Origin: Halobacteriovoraceae bacterium
Lineage (GTDB): Bacteria > Bdellovibrionota > Bacteriovoracia > Bacteriovoracales > Bacteriovoracaceae
Direction of reading: 5' to 3'
NCBI GenBank assembly: GCA_018663815.1
Contig: JABJPQ010000269.1
Location: 1 to 10,123, forward strand
DNA length: 10,123 bases
A program made the position numbers and the translations under genes. The notes under the pieces are model-generated. The model worked only from the letters and a program-made list of their open reading frames with translations. It was not told the DNA's origin and made no database searches. Positions 1 through 7,455 of this stretch are shown piece by piece (position 1 is the stretch's first letter; every line of letters starts with the position of its first letter).

Positions 1-2
1 GT

Positions 3-320
3 ATTATAAGAGCCGGATTAGTACTACTTCAATATATTTCAGGTTTTGCAATGATATACTGGGGAGTTGAACTAGGAGTTACAAGTTGGAATAAACTTGC
101 AGTTCCCATTTTACAATTTCCGCAAGTTAACTTCACTCTTTTACTTTTATCTTTATTCTCATTTGTAGCGGTAGGTTTTTTGCTGAAAGATACATTTCGT
201 TTTTCTTTGATTGAAAACAATTTAGAGAATAAAGACCTAATAAACATTGTTTCTAGTAGAGCAATTGTACTTGTGGCCGGAGCATCCCTAAATTTTTTAA
301 TTAACACAATCTATATCTAA
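3..320 (+). CDS. 3' end of a multi-spanning membrane protein (partial)
   Basis: The reading frame is open from the left edge of the window, so the true start lies upstream; the ATG at 51 is internal and has no convincing ribosome binding site. The 105 visible residues contain three hydrophobic stretches: around the GLVLLQYISGFAMIYWG segment, around FTLLLLSLFSFVAVGFLL, and a C-terminal one around AIVLVAGASLNFLI. It stops 27 nt before the next ORF and runs in the same direction. In F-type systems the pilin (TraA) and TraL lie just before TraE, so this could be a divergent inner-membrane or pilus component. I see no motif that proves this. Function unknown; an integral membrane protein is well supported. 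Confidence 0.6.
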   Translation: MIRAGLVLLQYISGFAMIYWGVELGVTSWNKLAVPILQFPQVNFTLLLLSLFSFVAVGFLLKDTFRFSLIENNLENKDLINIVSSRAIVLVAGASLNFLINTIYI

Positions 321-334
321 TAAAGATAGAAAAT

Positions 335-340
335 AAGGAG
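335..340 (+). promoter_or_regulatory. Ribosome binding site of the 72-aa ORF
   Basis: AAGGAG lies 7 nt before the ATG at 348. A second ATG at 344 would give only about 20 codons before a stop, so the site supports 348. Confidence 0.7.
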
Positions 341-347
341 AATATGA

Positions 348-566
348 ATGGAAAATACAAGAAAATCAACAAGAAATGGAGAATATTATGCAAGAAGGCC
401 TATTGAAGAGATCAAAGCTTTTAAATCTAAAGATGGAAAATCTTTCGTTGTCCAAGTTATTAAAACTTGTGTGTTTCCGATTAACTACGCTCATACAATC
501 ATTAAAAATGAAAGTCCTTACAAAATTGGAACCGACAAAGAAGAAGTTAGCATCAATGAGCAGTAA
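348..566 (+). CDS. Small hypothetical protein in the T4SS operon
   Basis: A 72-residue soluble protein with no signal peptide and no membrane segment. It is rich in Lys, Glu and Ile. A good AAGGAG site precedes the start, and the last 11 nt overlap the traE-like start at 556, which suggests translational coupling. It sits where F-like operons carry traL, but TraL is a small membrane protein and this is not, so I do not call it TraL. I do not recognise the family. It is probably a real gene, given the ribosome binding site, the coupling and the fact that a longer frame-1 alternative across the same bases looks like a shadow. Confidence 0.6.
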   Translation: MENTRKSTRNGEYYARRPIEEIKAFKSKDGKSFVVQVIKTCVFPINYAHTIIKNESPYKIGTDKEEVSINEQ

Positions 567-1302
567 TATGATCGGTGCAATGGAGAAAGGTATAAAAGCA
601 GCTCAAATTTCAGCCCCTCCCGCTGGTTCTTATGAGGGGGTAGACTTAACAGTAATGCCTAAATATCTTTGTTTCAAGGCAGCACTTTTAAAAGAGAAGC
701 TTCTTTTAAAAAATTTAATTCTCTTATTAGTGGGTGTCTTTAGCATTTACTTTCTTGTTACAAGAAATGAGATGAGTAATCTTTATTCCAAACTACGAGA
801 AAAAGAATACATCTTGGCCCCCGGAGTTGTCGATTTCACTCCGGCTTCTCCTCAAACAGTAACGGATGGTTATGTAAACAGTGCAGTGCTGTCATTTATC
901 AGAACTCTCGGAAATATTAATGCCCAAAACATTGATGAACAATACAGGGAGTTATCTACCTATATGTCACATGATTTAAAAGTACGTTTTGATATGGAAA
1001 CAACTGAATGGATTGAAACTGTAAAGCTTGAGAACATTTCTGAAATCCTTAAAATATCAGACAAAGAAATTATCTCTGATGAAAAGGGCAACTATAAAAT
1101 AGTTGCAATTGTAACGAGGGAGCGTTTTGCGAATAACGAATATTTAGGGCGGACAGATGAAATCATTGAAATGGTACTAAAATTAATGCCTCCAAAACAA
1201 GGTAAAAGATGGTTCCTACAAATAAGTTCGTTAACGAGGACAGAGGCAAATTCGTTCAGAGGTAGAGAAATTAAATCAAACCCTAATAAAGTGGAGAAAT
1301 AA
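556..1302 (+). CDS. traE: TraE-like (VirB8-like) T4SS inner-membrane protein
   Basis: A 248-residue bitopic protein. About 52 cytoplasmic residues precede one membrane helix at roughly 53-68 (NLILLLVGVFSIYFLV), followed by a periplasmic domain. That domain has the TraE/VirB8 layout: an SPQTVTDGYVNSAVLSF region, a helix-rich middle, then strands ending in a KRWFLQISSLTRTE tail like the end of TraE. In F-like systems TraE is an essential inner-membrane subunit needed for pilus assembly. The frame is open further upstream to an ATG at 376, but that stretch overlaps the 72-aa ORF, so I choose 556, which overlaps its stop. The ribosome binding site before 556 is weak (AAGAAG), in keeping with coupling. 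It is longer than F TraE (about 190 aa), mostly at the N terminus. Position directly before traK-traB supports the call. Confidence 0.7.
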   Translation: MSSNMIGAMEKGIKAAQISAPPAGSYEGVDLTVMPKYLCFKAALLKEKLLLKNLILLLVGVFSIYFLVTRNEMSNLYSKLREKEYILAPGVVDFTPASPQTVTDGYVNSAVLSFIRTLGNINAQNIDEQYRELSTYMSHDLKVRFDMETTEWIETVKLENISEILKISDKEIISDEKGNYKIVAIVTRERFANNEYLGRTDEIIEMVLKLMPPKQGKRWFLQISSLTRTEANSFRGREIKSNPNKVEK

Positions 1303-1304
1303 GT

Positions 1305-2084
1305 ATGAAGAACTATTTAATATGCTTTATTTTTGGTTTATTTCTTTCGCTTAATCTACAAGCTAAAGAAATATACTACGGTTCAGCACCAGAACTTGTG
1401 AAAATATCTAAAGAAACGATCTTTAGATTCCATAAACAAGTCAGAACAATTTCCCAGGCACAAAGATTTACAATCGCACCTGCTGATTCAAATGATCCCG
1501 ATTATTCAGTCTTATCCATCAAACCACGATTTTCAAAAGGAACAACGAAAGTTGCTTTTGTATTAAGTGATGGAAATATAGTGACATTGAAGTTAAGGAT
1601 AGTTAAACGAACAAGAGGAAATGATGAGCCATTCTATGATCTTAAACCAAAGAGTATGTTAATTGAAAGATCAGAGAAGAACCTCCCTGTACTAACTGTT
1701 ATGGACTTTATGAAATCAATGGATAGAGATGACAATATCGTTGGTTATAAACGGGATGTTAGTAAAAAGTGGGTCTCTACTGGAAAGATTAGAGGTGTCT
1801 CAGCAAGGCTAATCCGTACTTATACAGGCAAGAACTACAAAGGTTATGTTATTGAGTTAAAAAACAAATATAGGTCTAAAAGGTACGAGATAAACGTAAA
1901 TGAGTTGAAATTTACTGACCCGTCCTTGGCAATTATTACTCTAGTTGATGATGACGTTTTGTTCCCTAACGGAAAAGGAATTCATAAAACACTTATGAAA
2001 ATTGTTGCTAAACCAGGTGCGTCAATAAAAAACATTAAACTTCCTATTTCAGTAGTAATAGAAAAGAAAGGACAAAATTTATGA
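1305..2084 (+). CDS. traK: TraK-like (VirB9-like) periplasmic core protein
   Basis: A 259-residue exported protein. The first 20 residues form a Sec signal peptide: Lys at 2, hydrophobic core LICFIFGLFLSL, and an LQA|KE cleavage site. The following region alternates short strands (RFTIAPAD, YSVLSIKP, KVAFVLSDG, VTLKLRIVKR), as in the N-terminal domain of TraK-type secretin-like proteins. The C-terminal half is again strand-rich (SARLIRTYTGKNYKGYVIELKNK). In F-type T4SS, TraK forms a ring with TraB and TraV to build the outer-membrane core complex. A GGAG precedes the ATG by 8 nt, and the end overlaps traB by ATGA. Place in the operon (after traE, before traB) is canonical. The family assignment rests on layout and order more than on long identity. 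Confidence 0.72.
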   Translation: MKNYLICFIFGLFLSLNLQAKEIYYGSAPELVKISKETIFRFHKQVRTISQAQRFTIAPADSNDPDYSVLSIKPRFSKGTTKVAFVLSDGNIVTLKLRIVKRTRGNDEPFYDLKPKSMLIERSEKNLPVLTVMDFMKSMDRDDNIVGYKRDVSKKWVSTGKIRGVSARLIRTYTGKNYKGYVIELKNKYRSKRYEINVNELKFTDPSLAIITLVDDDVLFPNGKGIHKTLMKIVAKPGASIKNIKLPISVVIEKKGQNL

Positions 2085-2425
2085 AATCAATGAATAATTA
2101 TAATCCAAAGTACTTTTTAAGAAGTATTGGTGAAATCAAGGGATTTCTAACAGAGAATCCTAGAACAAAAATTGCTTTAATTTCATTTGTGTTATTTGGC
2201 ACTGTGTATGTGGTAAGCAAAATGTCAGAAGATCAAAAAATTGTCTACAAAGATCATAGAAAACCTGTCTTTTCCAAAGGTAGAATTTTAGGAGCGCAAG
2301 CAGCTTCTTACTTGAAGAGTAAAGAGGCAATGCTCAGTAAAACGGCAAGAAAAATTATGGCCAAAAATAAATCATTGGAAGAGAGGCTTAAATTGCTTGA
2401 AAAAAGGATTGATGTAAAGTCCTAG
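2081..2425 (+). CDS. traB: TraB-like protein, N-terminal part (frame broken after codon 114)
   Basis: The ATG overlaps the traK stop as ATGA, with AAAGGA shortly upstream. The 114 residues have a short cytoplasmic N terminus, one membrane helix (about 30-47, KIALISFVLFGTVYVV) and a charged, coiled-coil-prone tail (SLEERLKLLEKRI). This is the usual N-terminal half of TraB/VirB10 proteins, which anchor in the inner membrane and reach to the outer membrane. The frame ends in TAG at 2423. The rest of TraB continues in the -1 frame, open from 2413 to 3300 without interruption. Joined by a -1 shift, the product would be about 406 aa, close to F TraB (475). Either the gene is mutated, the sequence has an error, or the ribosome shifts frame here. 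Confidence 0.75.
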   Translation: MKSMNNYNPKYFLRSIGEIKGFLTENPRTKIALISFVLFGTVYVVSKMSEDQKIVYKDHRKPVFSKGRILGAQAASYLKSKEAMLSKTARKIMAKNKSLEERLKLLEKRIDVKS

Positions 2426-2450
2426 CACTACGAACACAAACGAGTGCTAC
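2411..2450 (+). other. traB frame junction: A_AAG, stop codon and stem-loop
   Basis: The two traB frames overlap only between 2413 and 2422, because frame 1 has a TGA at 2410 and frame 2 a TAG at 2423. Inside this window lies A_AAG (2416-2419), a tetramer on which tRNA-Lys can slip -1. Three bases later a hairpin begins: TAGCACT (2423-2429) pairs perfectly with AGTGCTA (2443-2449). Past a bulged A at 2430, CG (2431-2432) also pairs with CG (2441-2442), leaving an 8-nt loop. The hairpin starts exactly on the stop codon. The 3-nt spacer is shorter than the 5-9 nt usual for programmed sites, and the preceding GTA codon does not re-pair well, so recoding is only a hypothesis. Confidence 0.5.
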
Positions 2451-2580
2451 AAAAGACAGTATTAACCAAATTGAGATTAAACCACAGAATAAGAATGAAT
2501 CTATTAGAATTCATGCTGAAGAGAGTAATCTAAAACTTTCAACTGCAAATTCTATTAGTAAGTCATTTACAGCATCAAAG

Positions 2581-3300
2581 GTGAAAACAAAATTTTATCG
2601 TGGCCCTGGTATCATTTCTTTTCCAGTAAAACAGAAAAGGAAAGAAGAAGGAATTACTTTACCAACAGGTAGTTATGTCAAAGCAAAGCTTATGACTGGA
2701 ATTGATGCGCCTGAAGGAAAGACTTATCCTGTTCTCTTGGCCTTGGATTATTCATATATTGGCCCAAATAAACATAAGGTTGATCTATCTGGCTGTTTCA
2801 TTATAGCGAAGAGTTCTCCATCTATGGCCACTGAAAGAATTAATTTTCAGGCCACCCGTCTTTCTTGTGTATCGAAAAAAGGTAAGTTTTTCGAAAGAAA
2901 AATCAGCGGATTCGTTGCAGATAATAACGATAATACGTTCGCAGTAAAAGCAGAACTAAATTCAAAGCAGGGCCGCGTTGCAAAAATGGCCTTTCTAAAA
3001 ACTGTTGTTGATGGAATTGGCGAAATCATTAGTAGAAAAGCTAAGAATATCGGCGGTAAAAACCCTGATTCAGCAAACGTGTTAATTCAAAATGGCGCTC
3101 AAGGAGCTGCTTCAAGAGTTAGTGATTGGTATTTGAAACAAGTCACCTCATTAATGCCAACTCTATCAGTTAGCTCTGGCCAAGACGTTTGGGTTGTAAT
3201 GCAAGAAAAAGTTCAACTTCCAAATGATTTTTTTAGAAAAAACGAAAGGAGAAAAAGTAATGCAAAAGTATTTTCATATCTTACTCGTGTCATTGATTAG
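2581..3300 (+). CDS. traB: TraB-like protein, C-terminal VirB10-type domain (second part of split traB)
   Basis: The 239 residues from GTG 2581 carry the conserved TraB/VirB10 periplasmic domain: LPTGSYVKAKLMTGIDAPEG, then VLLALD, LSGCFIIAKSS, ERINFQATRLSCV and ISGFVADND. These match the order in TraB_F proteins, whose beta barrel forms the outer-membrane-facing core with TraK and TraV. The GTG has no recognisable ribosome binding site. The same frame is open back to 2413 with a Ser/Asn/Lys-rich linker expected in TraB, and there is no ATG or TTG in that stretch. So 2581 is just the first possible start, and the domain is more likely made as a fusion with the 2081-2425 part. Its 3' end overlaps traV by 41 nt. 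Confidence 0.8.
   Translation: MKTKFYRGPGIISFPVKQKRKEEGITLPTGSYVKAKLMTGIDAPEGKTYPVLLALDYSYIGPNKHKVDLSGCFIIAKSSPSMATERINFQATRLSCVSKKGKFFERKISGFVADNNDNTFAVKAELNSKQGRVAKMAFLKTVVDGIGEIISRKAKNIGGKNPDSANVLIQNGAQGAASRVSDWYLKQVTSLMPTLSVSSGQDVWVVMQEKVQLPNDFFRKNERRKSNAKVFSYLTRVID
3245..3251 (+). promoter_or_regulatory. Ribosome binding site of the traV-like gene
   Basis: AAAGGAG lies inside the end of traB, 8 nt before the ATG at 3260. It decides that start over the in-frame ATG at 3224, because only 3260 begins directly with the lipoprotein signal. Confidence 0.8.
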
Positions 3301-3538
3301 TATTTCATTTTTTGGCTGTGCCCACAACTCAGATAAAAAAGGAATTCTCGAAGATCGAGCTGGTTATAAATTAGAAACAAAGAAAGATGGTGTCCCAAAG
3401 AATGTGACAAGGACAAAGGGAAAGATCAAAAAAGCATGGTTACATGCACATGAAATGCCTACAGGTGATTATTTCGGTGGTGCATGGGTTTACCTACTTG
3501 TCGAACAAACAAAATGGAACTTTTCAGATTATAAATAA
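3260..3538 (+). CDS. traV: TraV-like (VirB7-like) outer-membrane lipoprotein
   Basis: A 92-residue lipoprotein. The signal peptide MQKYFHILLVSLISISFFG ends in Cys20, an acceptable lipobox (FFGC). The residue after Cys is Ala, which predicts sorting to the outer membrane. The C terminus (LHAHEMPTGDYFGGAWVYLLVEQTKW) resembles the conserved end of TraV-family proteins, which have an acidic/Gly segment, then a W-x-Y strand and a final Trp. TraV anchors the TraB-TraK core to the outer membrane. It is about half the length of F TraV (171 aa), missing the middle Cys-containing region. The order traB-traV-traC fits the F-like layout. An alternative is a generic small T4SS lipoprotein. Confidence 0.65.
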   Translation: MQKYFHILLVSLISISFFGCAHNSDKKGILEDRAGYKLETKKDGVPKNVTRTKGKIKKAWLHAHEMPTGDYFGGAWVYLLVEQTKWNFSDYK

Positions 3539-3542
3539 GGAG
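3537..3542 (+). promoter_or_regulatory. Ribosome binding site that fixes the TTG start of traC
   Basis: AAGGAG (continuing as AT) begins within the traV stop region and lies 7 nt before TTG 3550. There is no ATG in frame nearby, so this site supports a TTG start. Confidence 0.8.
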
Positions 3543-3549
3543 ATCACAA

Positions 3550-6147
3550 TTGGAAGCACAAGAAATATTAAAACCAATTAATAAGGCACTGACTAATCGT
3601 TATGATCTGGCCGATGCTTTATTTAAACGCTCAGAATCCCTGAGTAGTCTTCTTCCATACAGTGAGTATATCGAAGACTTTAAGATGTTTATAAACAAAG
3701 ATGGAAGTTTAGGGGTTGTGCTAGAAGCGGAACTTTTAGAACATGAGCCAATGACTGCCAATAATATTATTGGTTCAGTTAATGCGTTTAAATCATTATT
3801 TTCTTTACCTGAAAATTGCGTTCTACAAGTTCTTTACGATCAATCCTATATTTCAAAAGAAGACAAGTGTTGGGAAAATATTTTAACTGAATATAAATAT
3901 CCTCATCCTGTTTCAAAACTTCTCTTTGAAGAAAAAGTTAAGATGATTAGGGACAAATGTAATTCGGATGATGAGATGGCGCCATTAATTAGAAAGTCAT
4001 TAATTACAATCAAATACTTTCCTACTAAATCAGCACTGGCAGAATGGAAGCAGATTCTAGCAAAAGGAGAAAAAGTACTTTTTACTGAAATGAGTGATTT
4101 CGTAAGGCAAACTAAAGAGTTTTGCCAAATTGTTAATCAATATATTGAGAATTCAAAAATTTCATTAAAACATCTTGATGCCCAACAATTGATTACTGAT
4201 CTTAGACGTTTTTTTAATCCCAAAGAATTTTACAAACGTGACTTCGCAAAATTCAATAAAAATATTTCTATTTCTGATCAGCTTATTTATAACAGTCCAG
4301 TACTAGATTACGTAGGAATTGAAAGAGAGAAGATAAAAACTAGAACTATCACTCTCAAAACAAGTCCCCAATTAGCCTATGCGGGAGGAATGGCCTATTT
4401 TACCAAGTTAAAATTTCCTTACAAAATCTCTTTAAATTTTAGTTTTCCTTCAAAAACGAATGTAAAAAAATTCTTTGATGTGAAAGAATTTTTCTTAGAA
4501 AATTCTGTTTCTGGAAAAGCCAAAATACAACGAGAAGAGATAAAGAGCGCCCAAAATAGACTTGCAATGGGTGAAAAATGCCTGTTTTTAACATTCTGTA
4601 TAGTCATTGAAGGTGAAACTGATGAAATCTTAGATAAACGTACAAGAGAGCTTGTTAATGTTTTTCATAATGACTTGGAATGCGAGGTCATTATTGAAGA
4701 TGAAATTGGTCTTGGACTTGTTTTAAATTCTCTTCCACTAAATTATTCGCCAGAAGCAGATCATTCAACTCAAAGGTATATTAGAATCCTTCAAAATGAT
4801 GCGATCATGTTTCTGCCATTTTTTGATTCATTTAAGGGCCTAGAGAACCCTCTGCAAATTTATACTTCGAGAGAGAAAAATCTTGTAAAATTTAATCTTC
4901 TTGAGAATGAAACCTCAAATCATACTGTAGTTTTGGCCGACAGTGGTAGTGGTAAGTCAGCTTTTATTATAGATTGTATTCAGTCTGCAAAGAAACTTGA
5001 TCCAGAGCCTTTGGTTTTTGTGATTGACAAAAAATCTAGTTACAAAGGAGTTGTTGGCCCATTTAATGGTGAATTAACAGTATTTGATCCTAACGGTGAA
5101 ATGCCTTTCACACCCTTTAGAGGTGAATTTGATGACGCAAAAGTTAATTTCTTAACCAATCTCTTAACTACTGGAATAAAGCTCACTTCTCCAACATTTG
5201 AAATTGAAAGTGAACATCTCACAAGTATTTCAAAAGCTTTGAAACTTGCTTACTTAAAACGGTTGAAGGAAGCCTCATTAGAATACATTGATGGTGAACT
5301 CATAAGTGAAAATACTAATGACGACATTGAAGTCACTATGGATGATTTTGTCGCTTCTATGGCCAGTCTTACTTCTGATCCAGAATTTGAGGGAATGAAA
5401 GAACAAATCGATAAGATTTTGATTAAGCTAAAGCCTTTTTATGGTGATGGTATCTATTCTAAATATTTTAAAGGCACTAATGACCAAAAAAAGAAATCTT
5501 CAAACCTTCTATATGTTTACGATCTAGACGCTCTTAAAAACGAAACTCTTCAAACTCTTATGACTATGAGTGTAATTGAAGAAATCAGAAGCTTGATTCA
5601 AAGACCTGAGCATCAAGAACGTGGTGGCTTCATTGTTATAGAGGAATTAGGGATGCTTGGAAGAGATAACCCTGTCGCCAAAAAATTCATCATTGATGCT
5701 GCTGAAACTTTCAGAAAACTTGGATTTTGGTTAATTGGCCTAACTCCAAGACCACAAAACTATTTTGAAATGGAAGCTGGTAAGGCCATGTGGTCTGTTG
5801 CTGATAATTTTGTATTTCTTAGGATGAGTAAGGATAATGCTGATTATTTAGCTGAAAATTCTCCGTTTATTGATGAAGTAGAAGCTGACATTATCAGTTC
5901 TTTGAAAGTTAAAAAAGGTCAGTTCACTGAAATTTTCTACACCAACAAAGATAAGACTAATCAAGGTGCTTTTCGGTACTACCAAACTTCTTATGATCGA
6001 TGGCTTGCCCCTACCAACCAAGAAGACTTAGTAACGCTTGAGAAAGCAATTAAGAAGTTCAAGGGTAAAGCTTGGCAGGCACTTTTATATCTAGTTTTAA
6101 AAGAAAAACATGGTGATAAAATTGGAGGTAAGCTTGAAAGTAATTAG
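3550..6147 (+). CDS. traC: TraC-like (VirB4-family) T4SS assembly ATPase
   Basis: 865 residues, very close to F TraC (875). The N-terminal half (about 1-440) is the TraC/VirB4 N-terminal domain, with the typical hydrophilic, Lys/Phe-rich regions. The C-terminal half is a RecA-like ATPase: Walker A ADSGSGKS at about 463-470 (Lys469), followed by the strand FVIDKKSSY, and Walker B as FIVIEELG with Glu698-Glu699. VirB4 relatives often have Asp-Glu there. A later LIGLTPRPQNYF segment matches the conserved region after Walker B in this family. TraC sits at the cytoplasmic face and powers pilus assembly. It starts with TTG, supported by an AAGGAG site, and its end overlaps the traH-like start by 14 nt. 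Confidence 0.92.
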   Translation: MEAQEILKPINKALTNRYDLADALFKRSESLSSLLPYSEYIEDFKMFINKDGSLGVVLEAELLEHEPMTANNIIGSVNAFKSLFSLPENCVLQVLYDQSYISKEDKCWENILTEYKYPHPVSKLLFEEKVKMIRDKCNSDDEMAPLIRKSLITIKYFPTKSALAEWKQILAKGEKVLFTEMSDFVRQTKEFCQIVNQYIENSKISLKHLDAQQLITDLRRFFNPKEFYKRDFAKFNKNISISDQLIYNSPVLDYVGIEREKIKTRTITLKTSPQLAYAGGMAYFTKLKFPYKISLNFSFPSKTNVKKFFDVKEFFLENSVSGKAKIQREEIKSAQNRLAMGEKCLFLTFCIVIEGETDEILDKRTRELVNVFHNDLECEVIIEDEIGLGLVLNSLPLNYSPEADHSTQRYIRILQNDAIMFLPFFDSFKGLENPLQIYTSREKNLVKFNLLENETSNHTVVLADSGSGKSAFIIDCIQSAKKLDPEPLVFVIDKKSSYKGVVGPFNGELTVFDPNGEMPFTPFRGEFDDAKVNFLTNLLTTGIKLTSPTFEIESEHLTSISKALKLAYLKRLKEASLEYIDGELISENTNDDIEVTMDDFVASMASLTSDPEFEGMKEQIDKILIKLKPFYGDGIYSKYFKGTNDQKKKSSNLLYVYDLDALKNETLQTLMTMSVIEEIRSLIQRPEHQERGGFIVIEELGMLGRDNPVAKKFIIDAAETFRKLGFWLIGLTPRPQNYFEMEAGKAMWSVADNFVFLRMSKDNADYLAENSPFIDEVEADIISSLKVKKGQFTEIFYTNKDKTNQGAFRYYQTSYDRWLAPTNQEDLVTLEKAIKKFKGKAWQALLYLVLKEKHGDKIGGKLESN
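6124..6129 (+). promoter_or_regulatory. Ribosome binding site that fixes the TTG start of traH
   Basis: GGAGGT lies inside the traC end, 4 nt before TTG 6134. The in-frame ATG at 6110 lacks such a site and would put eight extra residues before the signal peptide. Confidence 0.7.
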
Positions 6148-7453
6148 TTTGTTGGCCCTTATCTTCTTAACAATGACCGCATTTGCGAAAGATTTCAATT
6201 ATCGTCATAGTTCAGAAATGTCTTCCAATGATTACTTATTTAAGGAAAGAAGTAATCAAAGTGACTTAGTTTTTGAAAACTATCAAACCATTGAGCTAGG
6301 TTTTAATCTTGGAATTGGTGCTGATTGTGGAAAAGTAGATTTTAAAGGTACTTTGCAAGCAACTCTAAAAAATCTCTTGGATGCTGAATATTTTGAGTCA
6401 GTTGGAAATAGTATATTGGCCGCAAGTCCAATGTTATTAACCTGCTATTTTTCTCCAACATGGTGCTCAATTTTAAAGCATACAAGGATCAATGCAAACT
6501 TCTTATCTTCAATGAGATTAGATCAGTGTGCGTTGATTGATAAATATGTAGATAATCGAACAGAAGATTTCAAAAAAGAACGGCAAGAATGTGTCCATAA
6601 GTCTATCCAAAAAAACGGTGGAAATATGGAGCAGGCCATGAAGGAATGTCAATCCAGTTCGGATTATTCTATTGATGTTGCGAATTGGGCCGGAAGTCGT
6701 TTTGGAAGTAAGGCCAGTAAAAATAAACTTATTGAATCTTCAGCGAAGTGGGCCGGGTTTAGTTCAAAACAAGCGAAAAGATCAGTAGGACTTCTCAAGG
6801 CATTAGTTGGTGATACAGTTATAGGAAAAGGCCAAATTTCTGTTGAGTATGGGCCAAATAAAAAGGCCATTACACCCAGGACAAGACTTTATGAACTTGA
6901 AAAAGATACTTATGAAAAGCTCTGTAAAGGTCTTCTTAAAAAGATTGATAGAAACGCAAATCGCATCAGTATAGACCGCCTAATAGACAATGAAGAACTC
7001 AAAAGTATTGGTGGCAATGAGAAAGAAACCTACATAGATAAGCAAACTCTCAGATATCTTTCATATCTTCCATTTATTAAAAGAGGTTCCTATTGTCGTA
7101 AACTGGCCGGATCGGTTGCTATGACAAAGTTTTCGGATGAGATGACCCGTTCATTAGATATTCTTAATATTCTAGAACAAAATCCAAATCTCCCAGAAAC
7201 CAGAAAGCAAGAGATCGCAAACAAAAGAAAAAAACTCAAGGATTCAATTGAGGCCACCTTACAACTTCAAGAAGCAAAGAATACTCCGCTTAACACTGTA
7301 GTCTCTCAGATCAACAGAGAGGGCCGCATCTATCAAGGTCAGGCAACGGAAAGAAACTTCAATAATGATTCTAATAGAATCAATTCTAAGCGTTCTCAAG
7401 GACAATTCTTTGATTGTGCTGATGGAATCCTCTGCGACCAAGGAGGTTTTTAA
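6134..7453 (+). CDS. traH: TraH-like conjugative pilus assembly protein
   Basis: 439 residues from the TTG at 6134, close to F TraH (458). The start gives a clean Sec signal peptide (MKVISLLALIFLTMTAFA, cut before KDF). Near residue 60 comes a GADCGKVDF segment, followed by a helix-rich region with LAASPMLLTCYFSPTWCSIL and a QC pair. This resembles the TraH pattern of Cys-Gly, Asp-Phe, a leucine-rich helix and paired cysteines. Ten cysteines in all, ending in a DCADGILCDQ tail, suggest disulfide bonds in the periplasm. The middle and C-terminal parts are charged and helical. In F-like systems TraH is needed for pilus extension and usually precedes traG, as here. The family call rests on pattern, length and position. 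Confidence 0.62.
   Translation: MKVISLLALIFLTMTAFAKDFNYRHSSEMSSNDYLFKERSNQSDLVFENYQTIELGFNLGIGADCGKVDFKGTLQATLKNLLDAEYFESVGNSILAASPMLLTCYFSPTWCSILKHTRINANFLSSMRLDQCALIDKYVDNRTEDFKKERQECVHKSIQKNGGNMEQAMKECQSSSDYSIDVANWAGSRFGSKASKNKLIESSAKWAGFSSKQAKRSVGLLKALVGDTVIGKGQISVEYGPNKKAITPRTRLYELEKDTYEKLCKGLLKKIDRNANRISIDRLIDNEELKSIGGNEKETYIDKQTLRYLSYLPFIKRGSYCRKLAGSVAMTKFSDEMTRSLDILNILEQNPNLPETRKQEIANKRKKLKDSIEATLQLQEAKNTPLNTVVSQINREGRIYQGQATERNFNNDSNRINSKRSQGQFFDCADGILCDQGGF
7440..7447 (+). promoter_or_regulatory. Consensus Shine-Dalgarno of the traG-like gene
   Basis: AAGGAGGT, a full match to the anti-SD sequence, lies within the last traH codons and 8 nt before ATG 7456. It is among the strongest sites in the window. 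Confidence 0.85.
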
Positions 7454-7455
7454 TT

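Noticed and set aside
29..307. Minus-strand 92-codon ORF at the left edge
   Set aside because: It lies antisense to a clear membrane-protein frame and has no recognisable domain.
376..555. Longer traE-like frame starting at ATG 376
   Set aside because: It overlaps nearly all of the 72-aa ORF, which has the better ribosome binding site. The added residues read like a shadow of that ORF, and 556 gives a normal TraE layout.
614..639. CCCCTC / GAGGGG inverted repeat early in traE
   Set aside because: A 6-bp stem with a 14-nt loop inside coding sequence. No frame change or stop nearby, so probably chance.
686..711. Imperfect palindrome of TTTTAAAAGA and its complement around GAAGCTTC
   Set aside because: It lies inside traE at the start of the membrane helix and follows from repeated Leu/Lys codons. 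No T-run or regulatory context.
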